64,000 bases of DNA from Antrihabitans auranticaus. GTDB taxonomy: Bacteria; Actinomycetota; Actinomycetes; Mycobacteriales; Mycobacteriaceae. Below are positions 17,599 through 26,621 of the stretch, piece after piece. The DNA lies in assembly GCF_016481275.1 (NCBI RefSeq), contig NZ_JAEMNW010000004.1:620001-684000 (forward strand), given 5' to 3'. A program made the position numbers and the translations under genes. How positions within the stretch are numbered: position 1 is the first letter of the stretch; each line of letters starts with the position of its first letter. Below the pieces are notes generated by a model. The model searched no databases and was not told the DNA's origin. It saw only the letters and a program-made list of their open reading frames with translations.

Positions 17599-17913
17599 AT
17601 GAACGCGATGTCTCAGAAGCCCGATCTCGACCGGTCGGACGCGGTGAGAACAAGATCGGTCGTCGATACAGCGACAGGCGTCTTGATGGCGCTGTACGGC
17701 TTCGATGCAGACACCGCCTATGCGGAGTTGGCTCGGGTCGCACATGCGCAGGAGGTCAGCGTGTTCGCTATCGCGGCGGCCTTGGTCGATTTGGCCAGTT
17801 CGACCGATCGAGCGCCCAGTGTGGAATCGCGGCGCCCCGACCTGATCGATCCGCAGTGGCGCGAAGATCTGTCCTTTCGGTCGGCTCCAAGGCAATTCGA
17901 CGGTCACCGTTGA
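17599..17913 (+). CDS. Small ANTAR-domain protein
   Basis: About 104 residues. Residues 20-70 (VVDTATGVLMALYGFDADTA, followed by an AxxxEVSVFAIAAALV helix) match the ANTAR pattern of an RNA-binding three-helix domain that acts on terminator/antiterminator hairpins. It lacks the usual GAF or receiver domain, so the signal input is not visible. ATG 17599 is used; 17608 is also possible. No hairpin target was identified nearby. Confidence 0.7.
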   Translation: MNAMSQKPDLDRSDAVRTRSVVDTATGVLMALYGFDADTAYAELARVAHAQEVSVFAIAAALVDLASSTDRAPSVESRRPDLIDPQWREDLSFRSAPRQFDGHR

Positions 17914-18191
17914 GCGGCCGGGTAGCGGGCGGCGCGTAGTACCGCCATCAGAGTCATGCCGACAATCGCGTGTTGTCCGTGATCGACTCCTGACCCGGCG
18001 TTTATCGATGAAAGCTTGAAATCTGCGATCCAGCACGATCGCGCGAGCCCTCGGGGTCCGTCGTGGATCGGTGGGACCAAGCAGGTAGCGCGGCAAACGC
18101 GAAACATCTACGTCATTTTCCCGACCTACTGTGGTCACTCTGCGGTTCGAGCGACCGCACGAATTCACGTCGCACCCAAAAGGAGGACGGA
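17914..18191. other. Intergenic region between the ANTAR and DUF3263-like genes
   Basis: About 280 bases without a convincing gene. An antisense frame at 17904-18107 lacks a ribosome site and a domain. The region ends with the strong ribosome site AAAGGAGG of the next gene. Confidence 0.4.
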
Positions 18192-18461
18192 ATGACGCAC
18201 CCCGACAGCAACGCGCGCTTGATGATCGATTTCGCATGTTCGTGGCGGCGATTCGGTGGCGGGCCGGACGAAGACATCTTGGTCCGTTTCGGCCTGACGG
18301 CGCACGAGTTCTTCGGTCGATTGGAGCGGATCCTGCAGGCGGATCAACATCGCTTGGACGAGCAAACCGCCAACGAGCTACTGAAGGTATGCCGGCGGCG
18401 GCTGTGGACCCACCGAAGCGACCCCACCTCGACATCGAACCCCCTCCGACCCACGGCCTGA
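18192..18461 (+). CDS. DUF3263-like small protein
   Basis: About 89 residues, cytoplasmic. The stretch MIDFACSWRRFGG, then ILVRFGLTAHEFFGRLERIL and ELLKVCRRRLW follows the DUF3263 plan (a helix with an FxxxWW-like core, a short HTH-like middle and a basic end). Such proteins are small actinobacterial, probably DNA-binding factors. ATG 18192 is fixed by AAAGGAGG eight bases upstream. No partner is evident. Confidence 0.65.
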   Translation: MTHPDSNARLMIDFACSWRRFGGGPDEDILVRFGLTAHEFFGRLERILQADQHRLDEQTANELLKVCRRRLWTHRSDPTSTSNPLRPTA

Positions 18462-18609
18462 GCGTCTCGTTCGGAACAGGGGATAGGTTCCGATCGCCGT
18501 TGCTCGCCGACGTGGTCGGTCGTCGGCGCATGTTCATTCTCGCGGTAGCGCGGACCTTCATGGGGCGGACGCAAAGTTGTCGGTGCCTCCAGTGGGCAGC
18601 GCGTAACCG

Positions 18610-18951
18610 CTATGTCGGCGACGGCCCCAGCGCCGAACCTTCTCGATAAGCAGCAGGTTCTTTGAGTTCGATGAACAGGGCATGGCTTTCGGTCTCGCCG
18701 ATGTTTTCTCCGGCGTGTTCCTGCGCGCTCACCCATCGCGGTTGACCCATGGCCAGTTCCACCTCGACCTCGCGGCCGCCGGCGCTGACGCGCCGCTGGA
18801 AGGATGCCAACGGGACCATGACCGTATCTGGATGACCGTGCCAGTGAGTGCGCTGTCCGGGCCGATCGCGGTACTCCAGGATCCGCACCCGATCGTTCTC
18901 GAAGATCACCCGATAAAGCTCGGCGTCGGTGACTGTGGGGTCTGTACTCAT
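18610..18951 (-). CDS. Small cupin-like protein
   Basis: About 113 residues with a single-domain cupin plan: HWHGHPDTVMVPL supplies the histidine cluster of the first cupin motif, and GETESHALFIELK fits the second. Probably a metal-binding cytoplasmic protein; reaction unknown. ATG 18951 follows GAGGATCGGCC. It diverges from a TetR gene 76 bases away, so that regulator is its likely controller. Confidence 0.75.
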   Translation of the reverse strand: MSTDPTVTDAELYRVIFENDRVRILEYRDRPGQRTHWHGHPDTVMVPLASFQRRVSAGGREVEVELAMGQPRWVSAQEHAGENIGETESHALFIELKEPAAYREGSALGPSPT

Positions 18952-19024
18952 GGCCGATCCTCGTATGCTCGACGCGCTTTATATGGGATCACAGTACCAT
19001 GAAGGGCATCTCGGTACCATAAAC

Positions 19025-19043
19025 CGTATGGCAGTTCCATACG
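19025..19043 (+). promoter_or_regulatory. Palindrome across the start codon of a TetR gene
   Basis: CGTATGG, five bases, CCATACG: perfect 7-bp arms, with the ATG inside the left arm. Two further GTACCAT copies lie just upstream (around 19002 and 19014). It could be an operator or an RNA hairpin that hides the start codon. No ribosome site precedes this ATG. Confidence 0.55.
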
Positions 19044-19645
19044 AGGTCACCGGTCGGCGCAGCCAGAAGGCTCGCACTCGTGCGGCACTTGTCGCCGCGA
19101 CGCGCGCGCTTTTGGGTGAGGGCATGATCCCGACTGTGGAGGAAGCGGCCAGTGCCGCGGATATCTCACGGACTACTGCATACCGATACTTCCCGAATCA
19201 ACGTGCACTGTTGAGTGCGGTGCGACCGGAGATCGAACGTAGCTCGCTGCTTCCCGATCCGGCACCTGCTGACCCAACTGCCCGCCTGGACCTGGTGATG
19301 ACCGAATGCGTGCGGATCAGCCTCGACTGGGAGCCCGAACTGCGCACCGCACTGCGACTTTCGCTGGAACCCGAACACGCCGAGATGCCGGTCTTGCGCG
19401 GTGGTCGGGCGATCGGTTGGATCGAGGACGCCCTGGCTCCGTTGCGCCCCACCCGTCCTGACATCGACACCAAACGGCTCGCGATGGCGATTCGTTCGGC
19501 AACCGGTATCGAATCGTTGATCTGGCTGGTGGACGTTGCGGGCCTGTCCCGGGACGAGGCCGCAGATGTGTTGCGCCGCAACGCGCAAGCGCTTCTCGCC
19601 CACGCGCTGTGCTCCGATCCGGATGTAGTCACACCACGCGACTGA
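19028..19645 (+). CDS. TetR family transcriptional regulator
   Basis: About 205 residues. HTH is PTVEEAASAADISRTTAYRYFPNQRALLSAV, preceded by the basic RRSQKARTRAALVAATRAL. The C-terminal half is a helical ligand domain. ATG 19028 (MAVPYEV) is favoured because longer versions run through the repeats that separate it from the divergent cupin gene. It lacks a Shine-Dalgarno sequence, so a leaderless transcript is possible. Likely controls itself and the cupin. Confidence 0.85.
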   Translation: MAVPYEVTGRRSQKARTRAALVAATRALLGEGMIPTVEEAASAADISRTTAYRYFPNQRALLSAVRPEIERSSLLPDPAPADPTARLDLVMTECVRISLDWEPELRTALRLSLEPEHAEMPVLRGGRAIGWIEDALAPLRPTRPDIDTKRLAMAIRSATGIESLIWLVDVAGLSRDEAADVLRRNAQALLAHALCSDPDVVTPRD

Positions 19646-19651
19646 GTGCGA

Positions 19652-19978
19652 TCACTTGGGGGACAGGATCCCTTCCAGGTCCGCGTCTTTGATCGGGGTG
19701 TCTCCGTTCTGCTGTGCAGAGCAGAGCAGGTCGATGGCGAGGATTGCGGCGTCGACTGCGGTGCCCGCGGGCTCCGCGTCGTTTCCGCTGTCCTCCTTCA
19801 AGAACTTTGTGACGGTGACTCGGCGATCGTCCTGGTCCTGCTCGAGGTAATCGCTGCAAGACGTATCGCCGCCGCTGTTCACCGCCTCTTCGACATCGCT
19901 GCAGCCACCGAGGAGCGCGGCCGAAAGAGCGAAGCTACCGATCATTATCGGCCGGAAAACCGGTCCAATCGACACCAT
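19652..19978 (-). CDS. Small lipoprotein (HdeA-like pattern)
   Basis: About 108 residues. A signal peptide with lipobox LLGGC predicts lipid attachment on the outer face of the membrane. The mature part contains two cysteines (TSCSDYLEQD and IDLLCSAQ) with acidic surroundings, reminiscent of HdeA-type small chaperones, but this similarity is weak. ATG 19978 is used. Converges on the TetR gene at 19028. Confidence 0.75.
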   Translation of the reverse strand: MVSIGPVFRPIMIGSFALSAALLGGCSDVEEAVNSGGDTSCSDYLEQDQDDRRVTVTKFLKEDSGNDAEPAGTAVDAAILAIDLLCSAQQNGDTPIKDADLEGILSPK

Positions 19979-20137
19979 TTGGTACCACCGTCTCTCGTCG
20001 ACATCCTGGTTACTGGTCGGCTGTGTCTACCCCCATTTGCGGATTGCCAACCTCGCCGAGCGCTATGCGCAATTTGGCCCGTAATTCCTGGGCGCGTCCG
20101 GGTGGACACGGGTGCCGCGTCCGGTAAGTCTGTTCTG

Positions 20138-21490
20138 GTGCGTCGCGTCGCGGTTCCCCTGCTGTCGCTGACCGTGGGAGTGGTACTCGCGGACTCTGCG
20201 ATCGTCACGCTCGCGCTGCCCGAGATCCTGCGGCACCTCGGCGGGAGCGTCGCGCAGGTCGCATGGGTGCTTATCGCGTTCAACCTCGTCCTTGCTCTGA
20301 TCGTCGTGCCCGCAGCATGGGCCTGCACCCGGTTGAATCCCGGGCCGATGTGCGCCGCGGGAATCGCCGTCTTCGCCGGTGCGTCAGCCGCGTGCGCATT
20401 GGCCGGCTCGATGGAAGCATTGATCGCCGCGCGTTGCGTGCAGGCGCTCGGCGGTGCGTTTGCGCTGGTCGGCTGTCTGGAACTGCTGGTCGCGGCAACC
20501 GACGAGAAACGGGGAGTCGCTCGCTGGACGACAGCGGGCGTGCTCGGCACCGCGATCGGTCCGGTTGCGGGTGGACTCCTCACGGAGGCGATCTCCTGGC
20601 AGTCGATCTTCGTTGTGCAGGTGCCGATCGCCGTGCTCGCGGTACCGGCCGCACTCGCGATCCCTCGCAATTCGGTTCCTGCGATGGACAAGCACCGCCC
20701 GGCCATTGCACCGAACGTCGCATTGATGTTGCTTTCCGCTGCGTTGACCGCCGCCCTGTTCCTGCTCGTCTTGCTACTCGTCGAGGGCTGGGGTCGCTCG
20801 CTGGCCACCGCTGCGCTCACGGTGTCGGTTGTGCCGGTCGCTGCGTTTTTTGCGACACCGCTCGCCCGACGGGTCCGTGCCGGGCCGCGCTCGGAGTCCG
20901 CCGCCGGATGTCTGCTCATCGCAGGCGGTCTTGTCGGGCTCGCGATACCACCGTCGGCGCATCTGGCCTGGACAATTGCGCCGCAGGCGTTGATCGGGCT
21001 CGGACTCGGGTTGACAGTGGATTCCCTGACGTTCGAGGCCCTGCGTGATCGGCTGCCGCGGGCGATGCACGGCGGTTGGACGATCGGCGCCCGGCATGCG
21101 GGTGTCGTTCTCGGTCTTGCGCTTTTGACGCCGGTGTTCACTGCCGACCTTGTCGATGCGCAAGTGCCCGCGCAGGAAGCCATAACCGGGCTCGTGCTCG
21201 ATGCCCCCTTGCGTATGCAAGACAAGATCGACCTCGCAAAAGGATTGAGCGACCAGCTGCAGAGCGAGCGTGGCCGGGTGCCGGACCTGCATCCGGCGTT
21301 CGCAGCCCTGGAGGTTGCTCCCGAGCAGCGCCAAGCCGCACAGACCCTCGAACGCAACCTGGACGAACAGCTCGAGCGGGCGGCGACCCGCGCTTTCCGT
21401 GACTCGTTCCTCATCGGTGCAGCACTGGCGCTGGCCGCTCTCGTACCGCTGATCCCCTTCGGTCTGCTGCGTAAGCGGGTGAAGAAGTGA
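20138..21490 (+). CDS. MFS transporter with a large extracytoplasmic loop
   Basis: About 450 residues, multi-pass membrane protein. The first helix region carries ADSAIVTLALPEI, followed by a canonical MFS series and RCVQALGGAFALVGC. Residues of about 345-425 before the last helix form a long soluble segment (from ADLVDAQVPAQEAI to RAATRAFRDSF) that is unusual for MFS pumps and probably faces outside. Drug/metabolite efflux type by similarity. The start is uncertain: GTG 20138 or GTG 20102. The next gene overlaps it by four bases (GTGA), so the two products are probably made in equal amounts and may work together. Confidence 0.8.
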   Translation: MRRVAVPLLSLTVGVVLADSAIVTLALPEILRHLGGSVAQVAWVLIAFNLVLALIVVPAAWACTRLNPGPMCAAGIAVFAGASAACALAGSMEALIAARCVQALGGAFALVGCLELLVAATDEKRGVARWTTAGVLGTAIGPVAGGLLTEAISWQSIFVVQVPIAVLAVPAALAIPRNSVPAMDKHRPAIAPNVALMLLSAALTAALFLLVLLLVEGWGRSLATAALTVSVVPVAAFFATPLARRVRAGPRSESAAGCLLIAGGLVGLAIPPSAHLAWTIAPQALIGLGLGLTVDSLTFEALRDRLPRAMHGGWTIGARHAGVVLGLALLTPVFTADLVDAQVPAQEAITGLVLDAPLRMQDKIDLAKGLSDQLQSERGRVPDLHPAFAALEVAPEQRQAAQTLERNLDEQLERAATRAFRDSFLIGAALALAALVPLIPFGLLRKRVKK

Positions 21491-22116
21491 CACGCGACGA
21501 CGGCCTCACCCTGCGCGCTGCAATCCTCCCGATGGTCGCCGCGGTGCTGGTGAGCGTCGTTCTGGGAGTCCAAGTCGCCAACGGTGGCGGTGACTTCGTC
21601 CCTGGCCGCCCTGTGGACCCGTGTACTGCCAGGGTGGTCGAACCGGTCGCGAGCGGTATCGAAGCCCTCGGCGTGCGACTTGTTCTGATCGGGTTGGACG
21701 GTGCTGCCTGTCGCCTGCAGATCTCTCGCGAGGCGCTGGTGTTGCAGCTTGCGCTGCAGGGGGAGCGGACCGACGCCGAGATCGATGCGATGCGAGCGGG
21801 CCTGCTCGAGGCGGTCGACCGGATGAAAGCCGAAGGCACGCTGCCGCCTGCGTCCGATCTGGCCGACGAGGCGTTGGTCAACGCGGACCTGCCAGGTTAC
21901 GTGAAGTCGCTGCTCCGCCGCCTGCCGGACTCGCTGGTGAACGGCGCGCTGAAGACCGATGACATTCTGCGCCGCGCGATCGCCGACCTCGACCTTCGCG
22001 CCGTACTCGCCGACATGAACGACACCGACGACATCACCCGCATGATCAACGCCGCTGTCACCGAAGCGGTGAAGGACTCGCTCGTCGCGCGGCTCCGCGA
22101 CCTGCTCCCTGGCTGA
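21487..22116 (+). CDS. Membrane-anchored hypothetical protein coupled to the MFS gene
   Basis: About 209 residues, not recognised. One N-terminal transmembrane segment (LRAAILPMVAAVLVSVVLG) is followed by a helical, acidic domain that lies outside the membrane if the segment is an uncleaved anchor. Two cysteines (DPCTARV, AACRLQI) may form a disulphide. It starts with GTG overlapping the MFS stop codon. An accessory role for the transporter is inferred from the overlap and from the matching external loop of the transporter. Confidence 0.7.
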   Translation: MTRDDGLTLRAAILPMVAAVLVSVVLGVQVANGGGDFVPGRPVDPCTARVVEPVASGIEALGVRLVLIGLDGAACRLQISREALVLQLALQGERTDAEIDAMRAGLLEAVDRMKAEGTLPPASDLADEALVNADLPGYVKSLLRRLPDSLVNGALKTDDILRRAIADLDLRAVLADMNDTDDITRMINAAVTEAVKDSLVARLRDLLPG

Positions 22117-22125
22117 CCGAGGCTG

Positions 22126-23115
22126 CTAGGTGGTTTCGCGCGGAACGAGAGTGAGAATGGGTTGCCGATCCCAGCCGGCCGGGACGGCGGCGGCTGCGCC
22201 CGCCACTTCGAGAATCTTTGCAGAGAGCGAACGTGCCGGCACGGTCAGGTTGATCGCGATGGTCGTGAGTGCTGGGCCGGTCATCGAACCGGCAAGCAGG
22301 TTGTCGACCCCGATGATCGCCAGATCGTCCGGCACGAGGACCCCGTCGCTTCGGCACGCTGCGAGGATGGCCAGGGCAACCAGGTCGTTGAAAGCCGCGA
22401 CTGCCGTGACTCTCGAATCTCGGGTCCACGTTTCGACCGCGGATCGGGCACTCTCGGTGGAGTACTGAACGGGCACAGTGATCGGGGGATCAAGGCCTAG
22501 TTCGCGACACGCGTCCGTGGCCCCCAGTAGACGTGGTTCGTAGAAGGCACGCTCTCGTGGGTCGGCGCCGGCGCCGAACCCGATCCGCTCGTGCCCCTGC
22601 TCGACGAGGTGCTGCACCTGCATGCGTCCGACCGCACGTTGGTCCAGGCCGGTGACGATTCTGTTCTCCGGCTCGAAGATGTTGTCCAGCAGAGCAATTC
22701 CCGCTCGGCGGACGGGTTCGGCGTCGGGAGTCGGCAGCGCTCCGAAGGCCACGACGACCGCAGGCTGTACGTGCGCCCAGAGCTCCGCGAGTGGCTTGCT
22801 GCTACCGGCGCTGTGCACGAACAGGCAGGCGTAGCCGGACTCGCCGAGGACCTGGCTCAGCGTTATCTTGAACTCTTCGAATGCCTGCGCGATCGGAAAG
22901 TCAGGCTGGACGCACAGCACAACGTTGCTGCGCCCACTGCGCAGGGTGCGGGCAGCGGCAAAGGGTACGTATCCGAGCCGTTGTGCGGCGGCGAGCACGG
23001 CTTGTCTGGTCTCGGGTGGAATTGTCTGATCACTGCGGTCGTTGAGCACGAAGCTCACCGTCGTCTGCGAGACGCCTGCCTCGCGGGCGACGTCTTTACT
23101 GGTGATCCTGGCCAT
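22126..23115 (-). CDS. LacI family transcriptional regulator
   Basis: About 329 residues. The N-terminal HTH MARITSKDVAREAGVSQTTV and hinge region are typical, followed by a periplasmic-binding-protein-like effector domain. ATG 23115 follows GGGAGAGCC; the frame upstream to 23139 is not needed. It diverges from an MFS/hydrolase/lipase operon, with a perfect operator between them, so it is the probable repressor of that operon and of itself. The effector is likely a sugar or glycoside by family. Confidence 0.92.
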   Translation of the reverse strand: MARITSKDVAREAGVSQTTVSFVLNDRSDQTIPPETRQAVLAAAQRLGYVPFAAARTLRSGRSNVVLCVQPDFPIAQAFEEFKITLSQVLGESGYACLFVHSAGSSKPLAELWAHVQPAVVVAFGALPTPDAEPVRRAGIALLDNIFEPENRIVTGLDQRAVGRMQVQHLVEQGHERIGFGAGADPRERAFYEPRLLGATDACRELGLDPPITVPVQYSTESARSAVETWTRDSRVTAVAAFNDLVALAILAACRSDGVLVPDDLAIIGVDNLLAGSMTGPALTTIAINLTVPARSLSAKILEVAGAAAAVPAGWDRQPILTLVPRETT

Positions 23116-23176
23116 GGCTCTCCCGGCTTCGCGTTTCACCGAGTCTATTGCGCTCGTCGCAGAAGACCGCTACCGT

Positions 23177-23196
23177 TCACTAATACGAATTAGTGA
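23177..23196. promoter_or_regulatory. LacI-type operator
   Basis: TCACTAAT, ACGA, ATTAGTGA: perfect 8-bp arms. It lies between the LacI start (23115) and the MFS start (23226). The AT-rich symmetrical half-sites and the position fit a LacI/GalR dimer site, although the centre differs from the usual central CG. Confidence 0.75.
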
Positions 23197-23225
23197 TTCG
23201 CATCACCGGACAATCGAGGAAGCCT

Positions 23226-24482
23226 ATGATCGACGTCGAGGTCTCGACAAGACCGGTTCACTCCGCCGGGCTCGGTCGGTTGTTGACCTTCCTGCTGCCG
23301 GCAACGACGGCAATGTATGCCGTCTACAACGGAATTCAGCAGATCCTGCTGCCCGCACAGGTCGAAGCTATCGATCCCGAGTCGAAGGTCGGCAACCTGG
23401 CGTTGATCACGACGCTGGCCGCAATCGCATCGATGCTGGCGCTACCGATCGGGGGAGCGGTCTCGGACCGCACTCGCTCGCCGTTCGGCCGCCGCACGCC
23501 GTGGATAGTCGCGATGTCCGTGTTGTCGGCGATTCTGCTGGTGGGGATGGGGCTCAGCGCGGGGATAGTCGTCCTGACGTTCGCCTGCGTGATCGTGTGG
23601 TTCACGACGAACTTCTACCAAGGCGCATTTTCGGCAATCTTGCCCGACAGGGTGCCGGTGGCGCGACGTGGCCTGGCCTCGTCGGTGCTAGGTCTCGGTG
23701 CGCCTCTCGGCATCTTGTTCGGTGTCAATGTGGCCAGTCGGGTCGACCAGGTCTGGGGCTACGCCATCCTCGGCCTGTGCCTCGTCGTGTCGAGCTTCGT
23801 GCTGGTCGTCGGTGCGAGGGAGGCGTCCTCAGTCGATATGGCGGTGGTGGCGAGGCCACCTCGGCGAGCGTCGGTTGCGTTACGCGCGTTCTTCGAGGCG
23901 TTCGGAAGCAAAGACTTCGGGCTGGCTTTCCTCAGCAGGGCGTGTCTGTCGCTGGCCTACTTCACGGTGAACGGTTACCTGTTCTATTCGATGCAGGACT
24001 ACATCGGGGTCGAGAACATTCCGGGCGGCAACGTCGCCGTCGCGGTCAGCACGCTGGCCACGATCTCGGTGGTGACATGGACGATCGTTGCCATCTTCGC
24101 GGGTTGGCTTGCGGACAAGCTCGATCGCCGCAAGCTGTTCGTGGGAATCAGTTCGGTCGGGCTCGGCGCATCGATGTTCGTGCCGATCATCAGTCCGACA
24201 TGGCACGGCATGGTCGCCTTCGCGATTCTGTCCGGAGCCTTCATCGGCACCTACTACGCCGTGGATCTTGCTGTCATGTCACTTGTATTGCCGGACAAGG
24301 ACAATGAGGGCCGAGACTTCGGCATCCTCGCTGTCGCGACTGGACTTCCGCAAATCCTGTCGTCGGTTGTTGCCGGAGTGCTGATCACCTGGCTCGGCGG
24401 ATACATCGCCCTCTTCGTGTTCGGTGCGGTCTGCGCGTCGATCGCCGGGCTCATCATCATGCGGATCCGTTCGATTCGCTGA
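23226..24482 (+). CDS. MFS transporter, glycoside/sugar-type
   Basis: About 418 residues with about 12 transmembrane helices. The loop motif DRTRSPFGRRTPW between helices 2 and 3 is the signature seen in SLC45/GPH-like sugar symporters. ATG 23226 follows GAGGAAG. First gene of a LacI-controlled operon with a cytoplasmic alpha/beta hydrolase and a secreted lipase. The set suggests uptake of a glycoside or ester released outside the cell and its hydrolysis inside. Confidence 0.85.
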   Translation: MIDVEVSTRPVHSAGLGRLLTFLLPATTAMYAVYNGIQQILLPAQVEAIDPESKVGNLALITTLAAIASMLALPIGGAVSDRTRSPFGRRTPWIVAMSVLSAILLVGMGLSAGIVVLTFACVIVWFTTNFYQGAFSAILPDRVPVARRGLASSVLGLGAPLGILFGVNVASRVDQVWGYAILGLCLVVSSFVLVVGAREASSVDMAVVARPPRRASVALRAFFEAFGSKDFGLAFLSRACLSLAYFTVNGYLFYSMQDYIGVENIPGGNVAVAVSTLATISVVTWTIVAIFAGWLADKLDRRKLFVGISSVGLGASMFVPIISPTWHGMVAFAILSGAFIGTYYAVDLAVMSLVLPDKDNEGRDFGILAVATGLPQILSSVVAGVLITWLGGYIALFVFGAVCASIAGLIIMRIRSIR

Positions 24483-24507
24483 CCTCTCAACTTGGAAAGG
24501 CCGCCAG

Positions 24508-25368
24508 ATGGCAATCGCCCACACCCCCGACGGGGTACGTATCTGCTACGACACATTCGGTGATCCGAAAGCGCCACCGCTCCTACTCATCCAGGGGTTG
24601 GGTGGGCACATGCTCGGCTGGCACCCCGAGTTGTGTGCCGCGCTCGCCGACGCCGGGTTCTATGTCGTCCGGTTCGACAACCGTGATGTCGGACTGTCTC
24701 AAAAGTTCCCCGACGGCGGCTACAGGCTGGCAGACATGGCCACCGACACCGCCGGTCTGCTGCGGACACTCGGGATCGACTCCGCGCACATAGTTGCGCA
24801 GTCGATGGGCGGAATGATCGCCCAGGAGTTGGCAGTCGACCATCCGGATTTCGTGAGGTCGCTGACGTTGATCTATACGGCGCCGAATCACCGCAGCACC
24901 TTTTCCGGCCAGGACCTGGTCGAAGAACGAATGGCGTTGCCGCGAGCAGAGAATCGAGCCGACGCTGTCGAGTTGTACGTCCGCAACGAAGCCGCCTGCT
25001 CCTCGCCCGGCTATCCGACAGATGTCGACTGGCTGCGCACCCTCGGCGGGCTCATGTACGACCGCGATTACGACCCGGACGGTGCCGCTCGGCAGCTGGC
25101 CGCAGTCTTTGCTTCGCCGGACCGCTCGGGTGCCCTACCGAAAATCGCCGTCTCGACGACGATCCTGCACGGCGACGGTGACCGCCTGATCGATCCGGCA
25201 GCAGCCAAGGCACTGCACGAACTGATTCCCGGTTCCACATTGACTATTTTCCGAGGTATGGGCCACGAGCTCCCACGGCCGCTGTGGTCCGACATCGTTG
25301 CGCTCATCAGCGGCAACGCAGCATGCATTTCGACCACGCCATCCCACTCGAACGGAGCTCGGCCATGA
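24508..25368 (+). CDS. Alpha/beta hydrolase
   Basis: About 286 residues. Fold markers: LLLIQGLGGHMLGWH, RFDNRDVGLSQ, the nucleophile elbow AQSMGG near residue 104, an Asp in HGDGDRLID and the His in MGHELPRPL. Cytoplasmic esterase/hydrolase of broad family type. ATG 24508 has GGAAAGG upstream. Its TGA overlaps the ATG of the secreted lipase (ATGA), so the genes are translationally coupled. Confidence 0.88.
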   Translation: MAIAHTPDGVRICYDTFGDPKAPPLLLIQGLGGHMLGWHPELCAALADAGFYVVRFDNRDVGLSQKFPDGGYRLADMATDTAGLLRTLGIDSAHIVAQSMGGMIAQELAVDHPDFVRSLTLIYTAPNHRSTFSGQDLVEERMALPRAENRADAVELYVRNEAACSSPGYPTDVDWLRTLGGLMYDRDYDPDGAARQLAAVFASPDRSGALPKIAVSTTILHGDGDRLIDPAAAKALHELIPGSTLTIFRGMGHELPRPLWSDIVALISGNAACISTTPSHSNGARP

Positions 25369-26603
25369 ACGGAGAAAAGGGGAAGCGGCGCCGCGCACTC
25401 CTCGGCGGACTGTGTGCTTTGCTGGCAATCGTCGCGACCATGTTCAACGGCGGTATCGCTTCCGCAGAACCGGTGCTCACCCCTGACCGGGATCCGTTCT
25501 ATGCGGCCCCACCCAACCTCGCAGGCTATGCCAATGGCGCCATTCTGAATTCGCGGCAGTCGGCGCTGTACGGCCTTCCACTTCCGGTGAACGTGTGGCA
25601 GGTCCAGTACAAGTCGACAGACGCCGACGATCGAGCGACCACAGGGGTTACGACCGTGATGGTGCCCGCGACGCCGTGGTTCGGTCCGGGTCCAAGACCG
25701 GTGGTGAGCTACCAGATGGCCGAAGACGGTCTGGGAATTCAATGCGCGTCGTCGTATGTCATTCGCGCAGGTATCGCGGCCGGACTCCAGAACGGCCAAG
25801 ACCAGGAGACTCCGATAGCTGCCCTGATGCTGTCCCGCAATTGGGCTGTCGTCGTCTCGGATTATGAAGGCCCACAGGAACGATTCCTCGACCGCCGCCA
25901 GACGGCGCACAGTGGTTTGGACGGAATTCGCGCCGCACTCGCCTTTCCTCCAGCGGGCCTTTCGCCCGCATCGCCGGTGGCCGCGTTCGGCTATTCCGGT
26001 GGCGCCTTCGCCACTGTTTCGCTGATGGAAATACAGCCGCAGTATGCACCGGAACTGAACTTCACCGGCTTCGCTGCGGGCGGGATCCCGGCCGACATTC
26101 GTGCGGGCATCCTGATGGACAACGGCACGCACAATGCGGGCCTCGGAGTTATCGCAATCGCGGCCCTGAACCGGCTGAGCCCGGAATTGAATATCCCGGC
26201 ACAGCTGGACGATTCGAGCCGCGCAGCAATTGCTACTGCCAGCAATCAATGCGTCCAACAGGTCGTGAACGAGAACTCTTTCCGTCGCGTGACCGAGACG
26301 TCGGGTGCGGATCTGGCGGGCAACTCGGCCCTGGCTGCTGCTGCCGACAGACAGAAGCCCGGCCAAGCCGTTCCGACCGCACCCATGTACGCGTGGCACA
26401 GCAGCCTCGACGACGCATTGCCCATCGCCCCGACCGACGAACTGATCAACGGGTACTGCGCGGCCGGTGTGACGGTGACGTACGACCGCACCGACGTCGC
26501 GGGGCACGGTCCAGCAGCCTTTGCCGGATTACCCACCGCCATAGGCTATCTGAGTGATCGATTCGCGGGAGTGCCGCCGCAGGCCGGTTGCCACATCGTG
26601 TGA
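25365..26603 (+). CDS. Secreted lipase (LIP family)
   Basis: About 412 residues. A signal peptide ends near GGIASAEP, so the enzyme is exported. Catalytic features: elbow GYSGGAFAT, an Asp in SSLDDALPI and a His in VAGHGPAAF. Members of this secretory-lipase family (Candida LIP type, common in mycolata) cleave acylglycerols or other esters outside the cell. Two late cysteines (GYCAAG, AGCHIV) may pair. Third gene of the LacI-linked operon, overlapping the preceding gene by four bases. Confidence 0.9.
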   Translation: MNGEKGKRRRALLGGLCALLAIVATMFNGGIASAEPVLTPDRDPFYAAPPNLAGYANGAILNSRQSALYGLPLPVNVWQVQYKSTDADDRATTGVTTVMVPATPWFGPGPRPVVSYQMAEDGLGIQCASSYVIRAGIAAGLQNGQDQETPIAALMLSRNWAVVVSDYEGPQERFLDRRQTAHSGLDGIRAALAFPPAGLSPASPVAAFGYSGGAFATVSLMEIQPQYAPELNFTGFAAGGIPADIRAGILMDNGTHNAGLGVIAIAALNRLSPELNIPAQLDDSSRAAIATASNQCVQQVVNENSFRRVTETSGADLAGNSALAAAADRQKPGQAVPTAPMYAWHSSLDDALPIAPTDELINGYCAAGVTVTYDRTDVAGHGPAAFAGLPTAIGYLSDRFAGVPPQAGCHIV

Positions 26604-26621
26604 TGATCGGCGCGGTTCGGG

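Noticed and set aside
19945-21573. 542-codon antisense open frame opposite the MFS gene
   Set aside because: Shadow frame of GC-rich coding DNA: very rich in Ala, Arg, Ser and Thr, with no domain, and the opposite strand carries a clear MFS protein.
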